The notes under the pieces: generated by a model | What the model saw: the letters and a program-made list of their open reading frames with translations, nothing else | Told to the model about the DNA's origin: nothing | Databases searched by the model: none | Source of the DNA: Aquiflexum gelatinilyticum | GTDB taxonomy: Bacteria; Bacteroidota; Bacteroidia; Cytophagales; Cyclobacteriaceae | Direction: 5' to 3' | NCBI RefSeq assembly: GCF_024741135.1 | Contig: NZ_JANSUY010000005.1 | Coordinates: 1 to 64,000 of the forward strand | Length of the DNA stretch: 64,000 nt | Part shown: positions 1 through 7,126 of the stretch, in pieces | Position numbering within the stretch: the first letter of the stretch is position 1 | Layout: each line of letters begins with the position of its first letter | Made by a program: the position numbers and the translations under genes

Positions 1-113
1 CCGAAGGGGTAACATTTTTATAGAATAAAATGAAGCGTGAGATTGAATTTGGTTTTGGCTAATTTGATGGGAAATTGTAAGTATAGTTTCCGCCAAAACA
101 GATCTAGTTTTTT

Positions 114-143
114 TAACCACAGATAAAAAAGATGAACACAGAT
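114..143. repeat. CACAGAT-type intergenic repeat
   Basis: The motif ACCACAGAT is followed about 20 bases later by GAACACAGAT, separated by an A-rich stretch. This resembles short iterated CACAGAT repeats known from spacers of unrelated bacteria. Only one copy is present in this window, so the family assignment rests on recall. Confidence 0.4.
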
Positions 144-360
144 CTTGCGTCTATTTTTGAAAGTCTTAAATCTTGGGTCCTGTATCCAGTGGCTATTTTT
201 AAGTCTTGAAACTTATGCCTAGCATCGTGTATCTTTTTTTGTTGTGTGCTATGGGTTGTCATTTTTACCAAGTTGTCGAAATCCGACATTAATAATTCTT
301 CATTCTTAATTCTGAATTTTCAAAGTCTTAAGTCTTGTGTCTTATATCTTATGTCTAGTC
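141..360. repeat. degenerate TCTTGTGTCTT-type repeat tract
   Basis: Imperfect units built from AAGTCTT, TCTTG and TGTCTT recur at about 141-186, 199-240 and 319-360; the clearest unit is AAGTCTTGTGTCTTATATCT around 327. The same family appears in reverse complement at 10418-10557. The units are too degenerate for CRISPR and have no constant period. Confidence 0.55.
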
Positions 361-604
361 AACACCAAATTCCCCCTCCCCCCTACCAAATTCTCCCCAA
401 TCTCCGCCAATTTCTAATTTTTGTAGAAATATTTATAAAGTGTTTTTAATTCTAAAAAGTATTTCCTAATTTTAAAGTACTTGAAATCAAAGTATTAGCC
501 AAATAGATTTTTGTATTCAAGTCTCTAAACATCCTGAAAAGGATAAAAATCTTGGTAGTTTTTTGTGATTAGCCAAACAGCACAGATCCTGCCCTTTAAA
601 CTTA

Positions 605-618
605 TCCGCTTCGGCGGA
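605..618. repeat. small hairpin repeat with TTCG loop (copy 1)
   Basis: TCCGC-TTCG-GCGGA is a perfect 5-bp stem closed by a TTCG tetraloop, followed by ACCAC. A second copy at 10578-10591 keeps both stem arms and the trailing ACCAC but has TGTG in the loop. Each copy lies roughly 35-80 bases upstream of a plus-strand gene start. This looks like a mobile or dispersed extragenic hairpin rather than a terminator, since no T run follows. Confidence 0.55.
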
Positions 619-652
619 ACCACACTAATTATTCCTTTTTAATTTTTCTTAG

Positions 653-1111
653 ATGAGAACATTATTAGCCAATCCTGATGCCTTATTCAGGTTCCAAAAA
701 ATCCTCCTCCCCTCCTATGCCCTCCTATTTATAGGTGCTGCATACATCCTCTTCGGAGAAGTCGCAGACAAACTCGAGTGGAATGAAACCGTGTATGTGC
801 TAGTGTTGATCATGGCAGCTTCCTTTGGGATCTCCTTCGCTTGGGCGAGGATAGAATACTCCAAGGTCCGTGTCCTGATGGACAAACTCCAAACAGCAGA
901 AAAAAACAAAGAAACCTCTCTCCAACACCGACTCAATCAACTTTCCTTCAAGGAAAAAGAAGTACTCAACCATATCCTTGCCGGTAAAAGCAACAAGGAA
1001 ATCTGCGCTACCCTCTTTATAGAACACAGCACACTCAAGTCCCATATCAACCACATCTACAAAAAGCTCGGATTCAATTCCCGAAAAGAGATCGTATTGG
1101 CCTTGAAATAG
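653..1111 (+). CDS. membrane-anchored LuxR-type HTH regulator
   Basis: This is a 152-residue protein. Two hydrophobic segments (about residues 17-36 and 46-66) are followed by a short charged coiled linker (about 68-92) and a C-terminal LuxR/FixJ-type helix-turn-helix (about 92-150). The HTH shows the usual LSFKEKEVL entry, GKSNKEIC and the recognition helix STLKSHINHIYKKLG. There is no receiver or ligand-binding domain, so any signal would reach it through the membrane part or a partner. Such two-helix membrane LuxR proteins are common in Bacteroidota and are mostly uncharacterised; the target genes are unknown. It stands alone: the next gene begins 215 bases downstream and is much A/T-richer, so I see no reason to link the two. 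ATG start. Confidence 0.85.
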   Translation: MRTLLANPDALFRFQKILLPSYALLFIGAAYILFGEVADKLEWNETVYVLVLIMAASFGISFAWARIEYSKVRVLMDKLQTAEKNKETSLQHRLNQLSFKEKEVLNHILAGKSNKEICATLFIEHSTLKSHINHIYKKLGFNSRKEIVLALK

Positions 1112-1326
1112 GTGTTTTTTACATAAATAAGTATAAATCAACCTTTTTTCAACCTGTTTTTCCCTCCAATTTCTTTGAAGAATTGATAAGTTCACTATCT
1201 AATCAACATCGTACTCCGATATAAATAAGGCCTCGGAAAAAAGCCAAGTATTATTTCAAAAAGAAAATAAACACCACCAATTCTGGTTGTGAAGGAAAAA
1301 ACTCACATCAAACCAATATTGTAGCC

Positions 1327-3111
1327 ATGCTTGATTCAGCTATTGCTCTAACAGTAATTCTTTTTGTACTTAGCATAGTATCTGAAAAGTTCATTCAACT
1401 TATTCGGTCGTACCCACATACATTTTCAATAATTTTAATCGCTATTGCTGCCTTTTTCTTTTACCGGGCGATTATTCTTTTTAGTTATGTTTTTGGAAAT
1501 AGTGTATTTGATTTATTGATAATTTATATTTTGAATCTCACGCTTTTGGCATTTAGTTTCGTTTTTCTCAGCGCCCATAGGTGGAACTGGATTTATGGAA
1601 CGAAACTTAGCCGTTTTTTATTCATTGTAGCTTGGATACTCATTCTAATTTGGGCGCTTTGCGAATCAGCATATTCGCTTTACCCATTTGTCGGGGGGAT
1701 AATTCTTTTTTCTTCGCTGATTAGTCTGGGAATGAGGCATGATACTATATCTATTGGTTCAAAACGAGTCGACCTCAAGTTTTTCAAGAGAATAAAAAAG
1801 GATTTTGTTGTTAGGAAAGAAGTTGAGGATAAAGAAAAAAAAGAAAATGAAATAACAGTGCTAAGTATTTTGATTGGAGTTGTTATTGCATTTGCATTCA
1901 AAGCCAATTTTTTTAAACTGATAAAGGATTTCGAAAAAAATTCCCAAAAAATCACAATCGGGTGGGAAGAAGGGGAGTTTCCATTAAAAAACATTTTTTC
2001 AAATCAAAAACCATATTTTGAAGAATCATGGACTTTCGATCCCATCTTTTTGATTGGGATTTTCTTGACAGGCTTTTTCCTTTCCTTCGGTTCAAAATTC
2101 TTTCATGACCTGTTGGACAGACTATACTATGCAAAAAAAGCAAATCAAGCCCTTAACGATCCTGAGATTCTAAATCAAACAAGTGCTGCAAAAGTGTCCG
2201 AATTTGTCGAAAGCTATAATGTTGAGAAAACCTACCACAAATACAAATCCCTCTTACTAAATGAACCGGGTATCATGGGAGTTTCTATTCAAAGGAAGGA
2301 GTTAGTAAACAGGTGGGTTGATTATTTGATGATTTCATTGGAGGGAAACCACAACGGCAGCTTCGAGGAAAAGGTTAGAAGTATAATTCGGGATTTTGAG
2401 ATACCTATACAATTTGAAAGCAATGTTGGAAAAGTTGAATTAACAAGTGGAATCAGTTTTAAAGATAGTATTGAAAATGCTTCCACACCAAAAAATAAAG
2501 GTTCTATTGCGATCGAGGTGTATAAAGAAGACAAACCTAATATTAAATATTTGTTAACATGCTTCCATGTTGTCAAGCACCCTAACCATAATTGGAGTGG
2601 TCAATTATCAAATAACCCTTTAGATAATCGTGTAATAATAGGCTCAGGGGGTAAAGATAATGGAACAGTAATTAATGCTTTAAGATCAAGTGTTTGGGAA
2701 TGCGCATTAATTGAGGTGGATGAATTCAATTCAATTTCACCTCTTCAAAATTTGATAAATATGGTTATAAAAGAACCTCGGGTGTTGGATAAAAAAGATT
2801 TGAGTCAAGATGCTTTTATGTTTAGCAGGAAAAAAAACTCAAATCAAAAAGGAGAATTATTAAGTCATTCATGTTCATTTGAACTTGATTTTCCGGGTGA
2901 CACAAATCCATTTCAAATGTATGATTTGATTAAAGTTTGGAATAAACAAAACCAATCTCCAATTCAAGATTTTGGAGACTCAGGAAATTTATTATATGAC
3001 GATAATGGGTTTGCCTTAGGTATTGTTTTCGCAAAGTCCAATCAATTCACCTATGCTATGAATATCAATTTTCCACTAAATTATTTTAACGTTAAAATTA
3101 GAAAGCCATGA
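1327..3111 (+). CDS. polytopic membrane protein with C-terminal trypsin-like protease domain
   Basis: A 594-residue protein. The first ~265 residues contain about six or seven hydrophobic segments, ending in SFGSKFFHDLLDRLYYAKKAN, a variant of the post-membrane motif seen in many bacterial membrane proteins. Residues ~310-375 resemble the preamble found before trypsin-like domains in bacterial proteases (GIMGVSIQRKE, then IPIQFESNVGKVEL). The C-terminal domain has a catalytic-His-like LTCFHVV (His414) and a nucleophile-like GDSGN (Ser552). The usual Asp before the A-L-I strand appears to be Glu458 (WECALIEV), so activity is uncertain. The next gene starts inside its stop codon (ATGA), implying translational coupling. 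The pair is visibly A/T-richer than its neighbours, suggesting recent acquisition. The substrate is unknown; the partner protein is one candidate. Confidence 0.7.
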   Translation: MLDSAIALTVILFVLSIVSEKFIQLIRSYPHTFSIILIAIAAFFFYRAIILFSYVFGNSVFDLLIIYILNLTLLAFSFVFLSAHRWNWIYGTKLSRFLFIVAWILILIWALCESAYSLYPFVGGIILFSSLISLGMRHDTISIGSKRVDLKFFKRIKKDFVVRKEVEDKEKKENEITVLSILIGVVIAFAFKANFFKLIKDFEKNSQKITIGWEEGEFPLKNIFSNQKPYFEESWTFDPIFLIGIFLTGFFLSFGSKFFHDLLDRLYYAKKANQALNDPEILNQTSAAKVSEFVESYNVEKTYHKYKSLLLNEPGIMGVSIQRKELVNRWVDYLMISLEGNHNGSFEEKVRSIIRDFEIPIQFESNVGKVELTSGISFKDSIENASTPKNKGSIAIEVYKEDKPNIKYLLTCFHVVKHPNHNWSGQLSNNPLDNRVIIGSGGKDNGTVINALRSSVWECALIEVDEFNSISPLQNLINMVIKEPRVLDKKDLSQDAFMFSRKKNSNQKGELLSHSCSFELDFPGDTNPFQMYDLIKVWNKQNQSPIQDFGDSGNLLYDDNGFALGIVFAKSNQFTYAMNINFPLNYFNVKIRKP

Positions 3112-4730
3112 AAACTCTTAACTTCCTTTCAATTCTATTTTTCCTTTTTACAGGAACTATTCATTTATCTTTTTCCCAAAAATTAACATTAAGACTAGGT
3201 AGTGACCCTGCCACTGTTGAGCATGATGCGGATCCAATTTTAACGGGATATAAAGGAAATCCACGATCGTTTGATAAAATTCCAAATATCGATGAACTAA
3301 AAAAAATCGAAATTGATCCGAAACTAATTATTTCAGCTATACCTAACCCAAGTTTTAAAATAAAAACCAATTTAAGTGATAACATTCAAGATTTGCTATT
3401 AAATGATGGAAAGCTTAGTTTTTCAAATTTAGGTAGTAATGTAAATTATGTAGAATTTATTGTCAACAACGGAAGTGGAACCTTACAAAATAATATATTT
3501 AAATTCAGTATAAATTCTAGTAGTAAACCTGTAAATAATACAAAATCTGCGCCCAAAGATTTTACTCCTTTTCCTTTCCCAATTTTTTCCAATTCTTTTG
3601 ATCAAACAACTTTCAATAAACACCATCGAATATTAATAATAGATGGAACTTCAAGAAATAATCTTAACAGAGGGTTCAGTCTAAAAAAAGGAGATAAGAA
3701 AGATTCTACTAATCTATTATTAAAAGATGTTAATGCACTTGTAACGGGGAAGAGTTTAAGTGTTTTCACTAAAAATATAGGTTTAAGAAATCTAGACTAT
3801 ATAAGAGTTTCAGTAAACGGAAGCGACTACACATTTAATGCTGGGGTCAGTAATTTATTAGAATTAGCATCTGCTTTAGACCCGGAGGAAGAACTTAAAA
3901 ATTTAGAAGGCCTGACTAGCGAGGAAATCAAAACAGAAAATGAAAAACAAAACAGAATTGCTCAGGAATATTTTAGTTCAATTCAAAATCATCTGAATGA
4001 TATAAATGAATTGTCAATCGAAGATTTTCAGACATTGCAACAATACCAATCTTTGCTTCTTGATTCAATAAAGGGAATACGACTTGATCCTACTTCAATT
4101 GTAATGGTCAGCAAAATAGTATCCTTTACTCCAAAATACATAAATCTAACGAGTTTCCCTCTAACTATTCCAAATAATGATGAAGTTACTATTTCTACTG
4201 AGGTAAAATACAAAGGAATCCAACCAAATTCCATTTCATCCGGAACTTTTAAAACAACTGGTGCACTCTCCGTAAATGTTGGCTCTGCAATATACTTAAC
4301 GGGTTTAAAAAATAACAAAGTATATACTGAACCTGTAATTGTGTCTGGTCAAGCAGATGAATTAAGAGCGGTGATTGATGAAGATGACCAACTATCTGTT
4401 GGAGTTGGTATTAATTCCGAAGTTACATACAGAACCGGATCAATATTTAGACCTGCAATAAACATTGGGTTTTTTGTTCCATTTGATGAGGAAATTACAC
4501 CTTTTTTTGCATTAGGCCCTGCATTATCTATTATTGACAGTAAAGTTAGCCTCAATTTTTCTTATGGATTTGCATTTGGAAAAATAAACAGTATCAATGA
4601 ACGTTATCGCGATACCAACCTTAATAATATTCCAAATTTTAGCGAGCTGGACCTTATCCAAAAAGTCTGGTCAAAAAGTTGGTATGTAGGAATCGGTGTA
4701 GGCTACAATATAAATTCTAGCGATAAATAA
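3108..4730 (+). CDS. exported protein of unknown function, coupled to the membrane protease
   Basis: A 540-residue protein with a clear Sec signal peptide (hydrophobic core about residues 5-20, likely cleavage after SFS-Q near 24). Beyond it I recognise no named family. Residues ~30-250 are rich in Asn, Ser and beta-strand-like alternation. Residues ~250-315 are acidic and helical, coiled-coil-like (EEELKNLEGL, EEIKTENEKQN). The last ~100 residues alternate hydrophobic and polar residues (AINIGFFVPF, SWYVGIGVGYNI), as in an outer-membrane beta-barrel or a carboxy-terminal barrel domain. The ATG overlaps the protease stop, so both are made from one mRNA. A periplasmic or outer-membrane role next to the membrane protease is inference. 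A terminator follows at 4813. Confidence 0.6.
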   Translation: MKTLNFLSILFFLFTGTIHLSFSQKLTLRLGSDPATVEHDADPILTGYKGNPRSFDKIPNIDELKKIEIDPKLIISAIPNPSFKIKTNLSDNIQDLLLNDGKLSFSNLGSNVNYVEFIVNNGSGTLQNNIFKFSINSSSKPVNNTKSAPKDFTPFPFPIFSNSFDQTTFNKHHRILIIDGTSRNNLNRGFSLKKGDKKDSTNLLLKDVNALVTGKSLSVFTKNIGLRNLDYIRVSVNGSDYTFNAGVSNLLELASALDPEEELKNLEGLTSEEIKTENEKQNRIAQEYFSSIQNHLNDINELSIEDFQTLQQYQSLLLDSIKGIRLDPTSIVMVSKIVSFTPKYINLTSFPLTIPNNDEVTISTEVKYKGIQPNSISSGTFKTTGALSVNVGSAIYLTGLKNNKVYTEPVIVSGQADELRAVIDEDDQLSVGVGINSEVTYRTGSIFRPAINIGFFVPFDEEITPFFALGPALSIIDSKVSLNFSYGFAFGKINSINERYRDTNLNNIPNFSELDLIQKVWSKSWYVGIGVGYNINSSDK

Positions 4731-4812
4731 AAATTCCTGTGTAACAACTTGCTCTAGATAAATTTTAATCTGAGTCCCCTTTAGGCGTAGCCAAACGGTG
4801 GATTTTAGGACG

Positions 4813-4839
4813 GGGTGAAATTTCTGATTTCACCCTTTT
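4813..4839 (+). terminator. intrinsic terminator of the 1327-4730 operon
   Basis: A perfect 9-bp stem (GGGTGAAAT / ATTTCACCC, loop TTCTG) is followed by TTTTA. It lies about 80 bases after the stop of the exported protein gene. Confidence 0.7.
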
Positions 4840-4959
4840 ATCATTTCCAATATTTTATTAGTAAATATTGAACCCTTCTCAGCTTGAACCTGAAAGAAAA
4901 CCCTCATATCATCCCCAACCTTCCAACTTTGGAACCTCCAAACCCTATAACCTATCTCC

Positions 4960-5168
4960 CTATCTCTCCACCACCACCTTCTTCCCTACCACTTCCCTTC
5001 CATTCCAAGCCTGTAAAAAGTATATCCCGGAAGGGAATCTGAATAGTTCGATAAAGGTTTCTTGGGTTTGGAATTGTTGATGGAAGATAGGTTTGCCCAT
5101 GGTATCGTAAATATGGATTCAGTATTTGGTTGGGAAAGGTTGACTTTGAATATACCGTCAGAGGGATT
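4960..5168 (-). pseudogene. remnant of a type IX secretion (T9SS) C-terminal sorting domain
   Basis: Read on the minus strand, the sequence gives NPSDGIFKVNLSQPNTES, then after a frame change at about 5105-5118 IHIYDTMGKPIFHQQ, then FPSGIYFLQAW and finally GKKVVVER followed by a stop at 4960-4962. This is the layout of a T9SS type A sorting domain: an N-P-x-x-G start, a Y-D-x-x-G-K centre, a G-x-Y-x-x centre and a basic K-K-x-x-V tail. A stop codon sits directly before NPSDG, and an intrinsic terminator lies further upstream at 5224-5261, so no intact gene feeds into it. It is best read as the 3' scar of a deleted secreted-protein gene. Confidence 0.7.
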
Positions 5169-5223
5169 CTAAGAAAGGTCCAGGCAGAAATTGGATTCTT
5201 GGAGAAGATTTCCACCAAAAACC

Positions 5224-5261
5224 AAAAAAAAGCCATTGACCCTCTTAGGCCAATGGCTTTT
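5224..5261 (-). terminator. intrinsic terminator of the 7046-5386 operon
   Basis: AAAAGCCATTG (5228-5238) pairs perfectly with CAATGGCTTTT (5251-5261). On the minus strand the stem runs into eight T residues; on the plus strand the T run is only four, so it serves mainly the minus-strand operon ending at 5386. Confidence 0.75.
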
Positions 5262-5385
5262 CTTCATTTATAAATCTTCGGAATCTCTAATTTTCCAATC
5301 CTCCAATCCTTTCAAATTGAAACATTAAAACCTTGAAACTTCCTTAGAAATCTTCCAATTTTTCAATGTTCAAATCTTTCAATCC
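5262..5385. repeat. degenerate TTCCAATC/TTTCAA spacer repeat
   Basis: The short 3' spacer of the adhesin operon is built of imperfect TCCAATC, TTTCAA and CTTGAAAC units without fixed period. Similar pyrimidine-rich text occurs at 4900-4960. No gene is visible. Confidence 0.4.
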
Positions 5386-6336
5386 CTAATTCACAATCTT
5401 AATACTCCCGCTGCTCACTTTTCCCCGTATGGTATTTGAAGCACCGTTATCAAGATCGAGTTCTTTGCCGGAATTTTGCTCGCCTACGCTGACGCTGCCG
5501 CTGTTGGCTTTGAGGTCGAAGTTAAAGGTTTTGAGGTCTGAGGGTGTTTGGATGCTGATGCTGCCGGAATTGGCTTCCAAGCTTGTATTGCTTCCCAAAC
5601 CGGAATTCTCGGCTTTGATGCTGCCTGAACTCGCAGACAATTCTCCCAATTCTTCCACATTGACCAACCTGATATTTCCAGAATTGACCTGGGCATTGAC
5701 CGCTCCTTTTACTTCCTCAATTTTCAAGCTGCCTGAAGAAGCGACTGCATCGACATTGCCGACAACATCTTTTAGGCTGATACTGCCTGAATTGACCTTG
5801 CAATTGATTTTGCCGGTCAATGCTTCTCCGCTGATGCTTCCTGAGGAAGCGTTCAATTGGATGTCGCCTACTTCGAGGGAGGTGGCTTTGATGCTTCCGG
5901 AGTTGACTTTGAGGTTGATATTTTTATGGACCACATTGAGGACATCGATAGAGCCCGAACCGTTGGTCAGGTTGAGTTTGATGTCTTCAGGCCCGGTAAG
6001 GCTGATATAGCCTTTGGTGTGGTTGGAAAAATTCCAACTGATTTCATTCTCTCCGGTCACTTCGATCTTCAGTTTGGAACCTGATTTTCTGTAGCTGATT
6101 TCCATGCCTGAACTTTCGGAAGCCTCCAGGAAACCGTCCAAATAAACTTCCGCCTCTCCAGATTTACCTTCATAACTGACTTCCAAAAACTTCCCGTCCA
6201 GTTCGATTTCTTTGATACCTTCAAAGGTTTCTTCGTAGTCTTTGGTAATGGTTTTCTCTGACGTAAAACAAGACGTCAAGAGAAAACCTGAAACCAAAAG
6301 CATTCCCATTTGTAATCCCAACTTATGCTTTGTCAT
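5386..6336 (-). CDS. putative adhesin lipoprotein with beta-solenoid repeats (GIN/DUF4097-like)
   Basis: A 316-residue protein with a lipoprotein signal: hydrophobic stretch about 8-20 and lipobox LTSC, predicting lipidation at Cys23. From about residue 125 to the end, an S-G-S-I (or S-G-N-I) motif recurs about every 18-22 residues, roughly nine times (NSGSIKATSL, SSGSISGEAL, NSGSISLKDV and so on). This is the pattern of the putative auto-transporter adhesin head (GIN/DUF2807) and DUF4097 families, predicted to form a right-handed parallel beta-helix. Members are abundant in Bacteroidota and their function is not settled. It overlaps the upstream TM2 gene by 14 bases, so it is the last gene of a three-gene operon. 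Attachment to a membrane is predicted; which face is unknown. Confidence 0.8.
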   Translation of the reverse strand: MTKHKLGLQMGMLLVSGFLLTSCFTSEKTITKDYEETFEGIKEIELDGKFLEVSYEGKSGEAEVYLDGFLEASESSGMEISYRKSGSKLKIEVTGENEISWNFSNHTKGYISLTGPEDIKLNLTNGSGSIDVLNVVHKNINLKVNSGSIKATSLEVGDIQLNASSGSISGEALTGKINCKVNSGSISLKDVVGNVDAVASSGSLKIEEVKGAVNAQVNSGNIRLVNVEELGELSASSGSIKAENSGLGSNTSLEANSGSISIQTPSDLKTFNFDLKANSGSVSVGEQNSGKELDLDNGASNTIRGKVSSGSIKIVN

Positions 6337-6718
6337 TTGGATTGGTATTGACGTTTGGATAGAAATTGCTGTTGTTTGACATCATGGACAAAGTCTCATG
6401 TGCCACTTTGATGTTGTATTCGTAAGCAAGACTTTTGTAATTGACCAAGTCTACAATGGTACCGATAAAACACAATCCCAGGGTCAGGATGTAGAGGATA
6501 CCCAATCCGATCTGTCCGAGAATAAAGCGGTGGAGTCCGGCAAATCCGAAGAAACCGAGCAAACAAAGGATCAATACCATTTGGTTGTCTTTTCTTCTGG
6601 CGCGATATACTTGGGCAAAAAGATTTGCCTGATCGTCATCCATGTTTTTCAGGATGCCCTGAATGTAACCCAATTCCATACCTTCAAGCTCAGGAAGGTG
6701 TCTCAATACATTAGCCAT
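6323..6718 (-). CDS. TM2 domain membrane protein
   Basis: A 131-residue protein. A helical cytosolic N-terminus (residues ~1-45, including LPELEGMELGYIQGIL and an R-A-R-R-K-D stretch) is followed by a TM2 domain at about 46-100: two transmembrane helices joined by the GLHRFILGQ turn, which carries the family's G-x-H-R-F-Y-like signature, and ending in IGTIVDLVN. TM2 proteins are widespread small membrane proteins with no agreed biochemical role. It overlaps the DUF2752 gene upstream by 8 bases and the adhesin lipoprotein downstream by 14, so all three are almost certainly co-translated. Confidence 0.88.
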   Translation of the reverse strand: MANVLRHLPELEGMELGYIQGILKNMDDDQANLFAQVYRARRKDNQMVLILCLLGFFGFAGLHRFILGQIGLGILYILTLGLCFIGTIVDLVNYKSLAYEYNIKVAHETLSMMSNNSNFYPNVNTNPNDKA

Positions 6719-7046
6719 AGTAGTTAGTAGTTTTTAAGTGTCTGATTAATTCGAAAATCCGGAAACCGATCGCGCCGAAGGCAAACATGGCTAGCGGGTG
6801 CATGGACCATGATGCCTGAAAATCCCCCTTGGTCAACAGACTCATGGCCCGTCCCAATCCACATCCCGGACACCAATGGAAGCCTAGGTTCTCCAAAGGG
6901 CAAAGGGTGAAATGTTGCGCGCCATAAGGGTCGATAAGAAGGATCCCGATAAGGGCCCCGATCCAAAAGACCAATTCCAAAGGGAATGTGCGGATGAAGT
7001 TGCCGATTCTTTTCATTTGGAACTCAAAGTACGAAAAGAATGCCAT
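6711..7046 (-). CDS. DUF2752 family membrane protein
   Basis: A 111-residue protein with the DUF2752 hallmark: a Cys-containing segment CPLENLGFHWCPGCGLGRA (about residues 50-69) between two transmembrane helices (about 22-40 and 83-100). The C-P-G-C-G-x-G-R-A motif is the family signature. Function is unknown; members often sit beside TM2 genes, as here. A second ATG at 7016 (MKRIGNF) could be the true start, giving 101 residues. It is the first gene of the minus-strand operon with the TM2 and adhesin genes. Confidence 0.85.
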   Translation of the reverse strand: MAFFSYFEFQMKRIGNFIRTFPLELVFWIGALIGILLIDPYGAQHFTLCPLENLGFHWCPGCGLGRAMSLLTKGDFQASWSMHPLAMFAFGAIGFRIFELIRHLKTTNYYG

Positions 7047-7126
7047 AAGGTAAAAAGTGCGATTTTAACCTAAATTAACGTGTTCCAAAAATGTCCTGAC
7101 ACGCACACGGACAAAAAAGTGTTCGG

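Larger units (their letters stand above)
1..652. other. gene-free spacer rich in degenerate repeats
   Basis: No convincing gene lies here. The one open frame of note (246-449, 67 codons) is repeat-derived and lacks coding character. The stretch holds three repeat types, listed separately: a CACAGAT-type repeat near 114-143, a TCTTGTGTCTT-type repeat at 141-360, and a TTCG-loop hairpin at 605-618. A long C-rich run near 370-390 is low-complexity sequence. The regulator that starts at 653 presumably has its promoter in the last 100 bases, but I see no clear TAnnTTTG box. Confidence 0.6.

Noticed and set aside
141-360. Possible CRISPR array
   Set aside because: Units vary in length and sequence, there are no spacers of constant size and no cas gene is present.
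246-449. 67-codon plus-strand open frame in the first spacer
   Set aside because: It runs through degenerate repeats and C-rich low complexity, has no recognisable motif and no ribosome binding site.
800-1195. 131-codon minus-strand frame over the LuxR-type gene
   Set aside because: It is antisense to a gene with a clear HTH domain and has a Cys/Phe-rich shadow composition.
4868-5236. Two open frames (plus 4868-5080, minus 4952-5236)
   Set aside because: The minus frame is out of register with the recognisable T9SS sorting-domain remnant; the plus frame is its antisense and repeat sequence.
5429-6010. 193-codon plus-strand frame opposite the adhesin lipoprotein
   Set aside because: It mirrors the S-G-S-I repeat on the other strand (repeated L-P-E-L), so it is a shadow of the real repeat gene.
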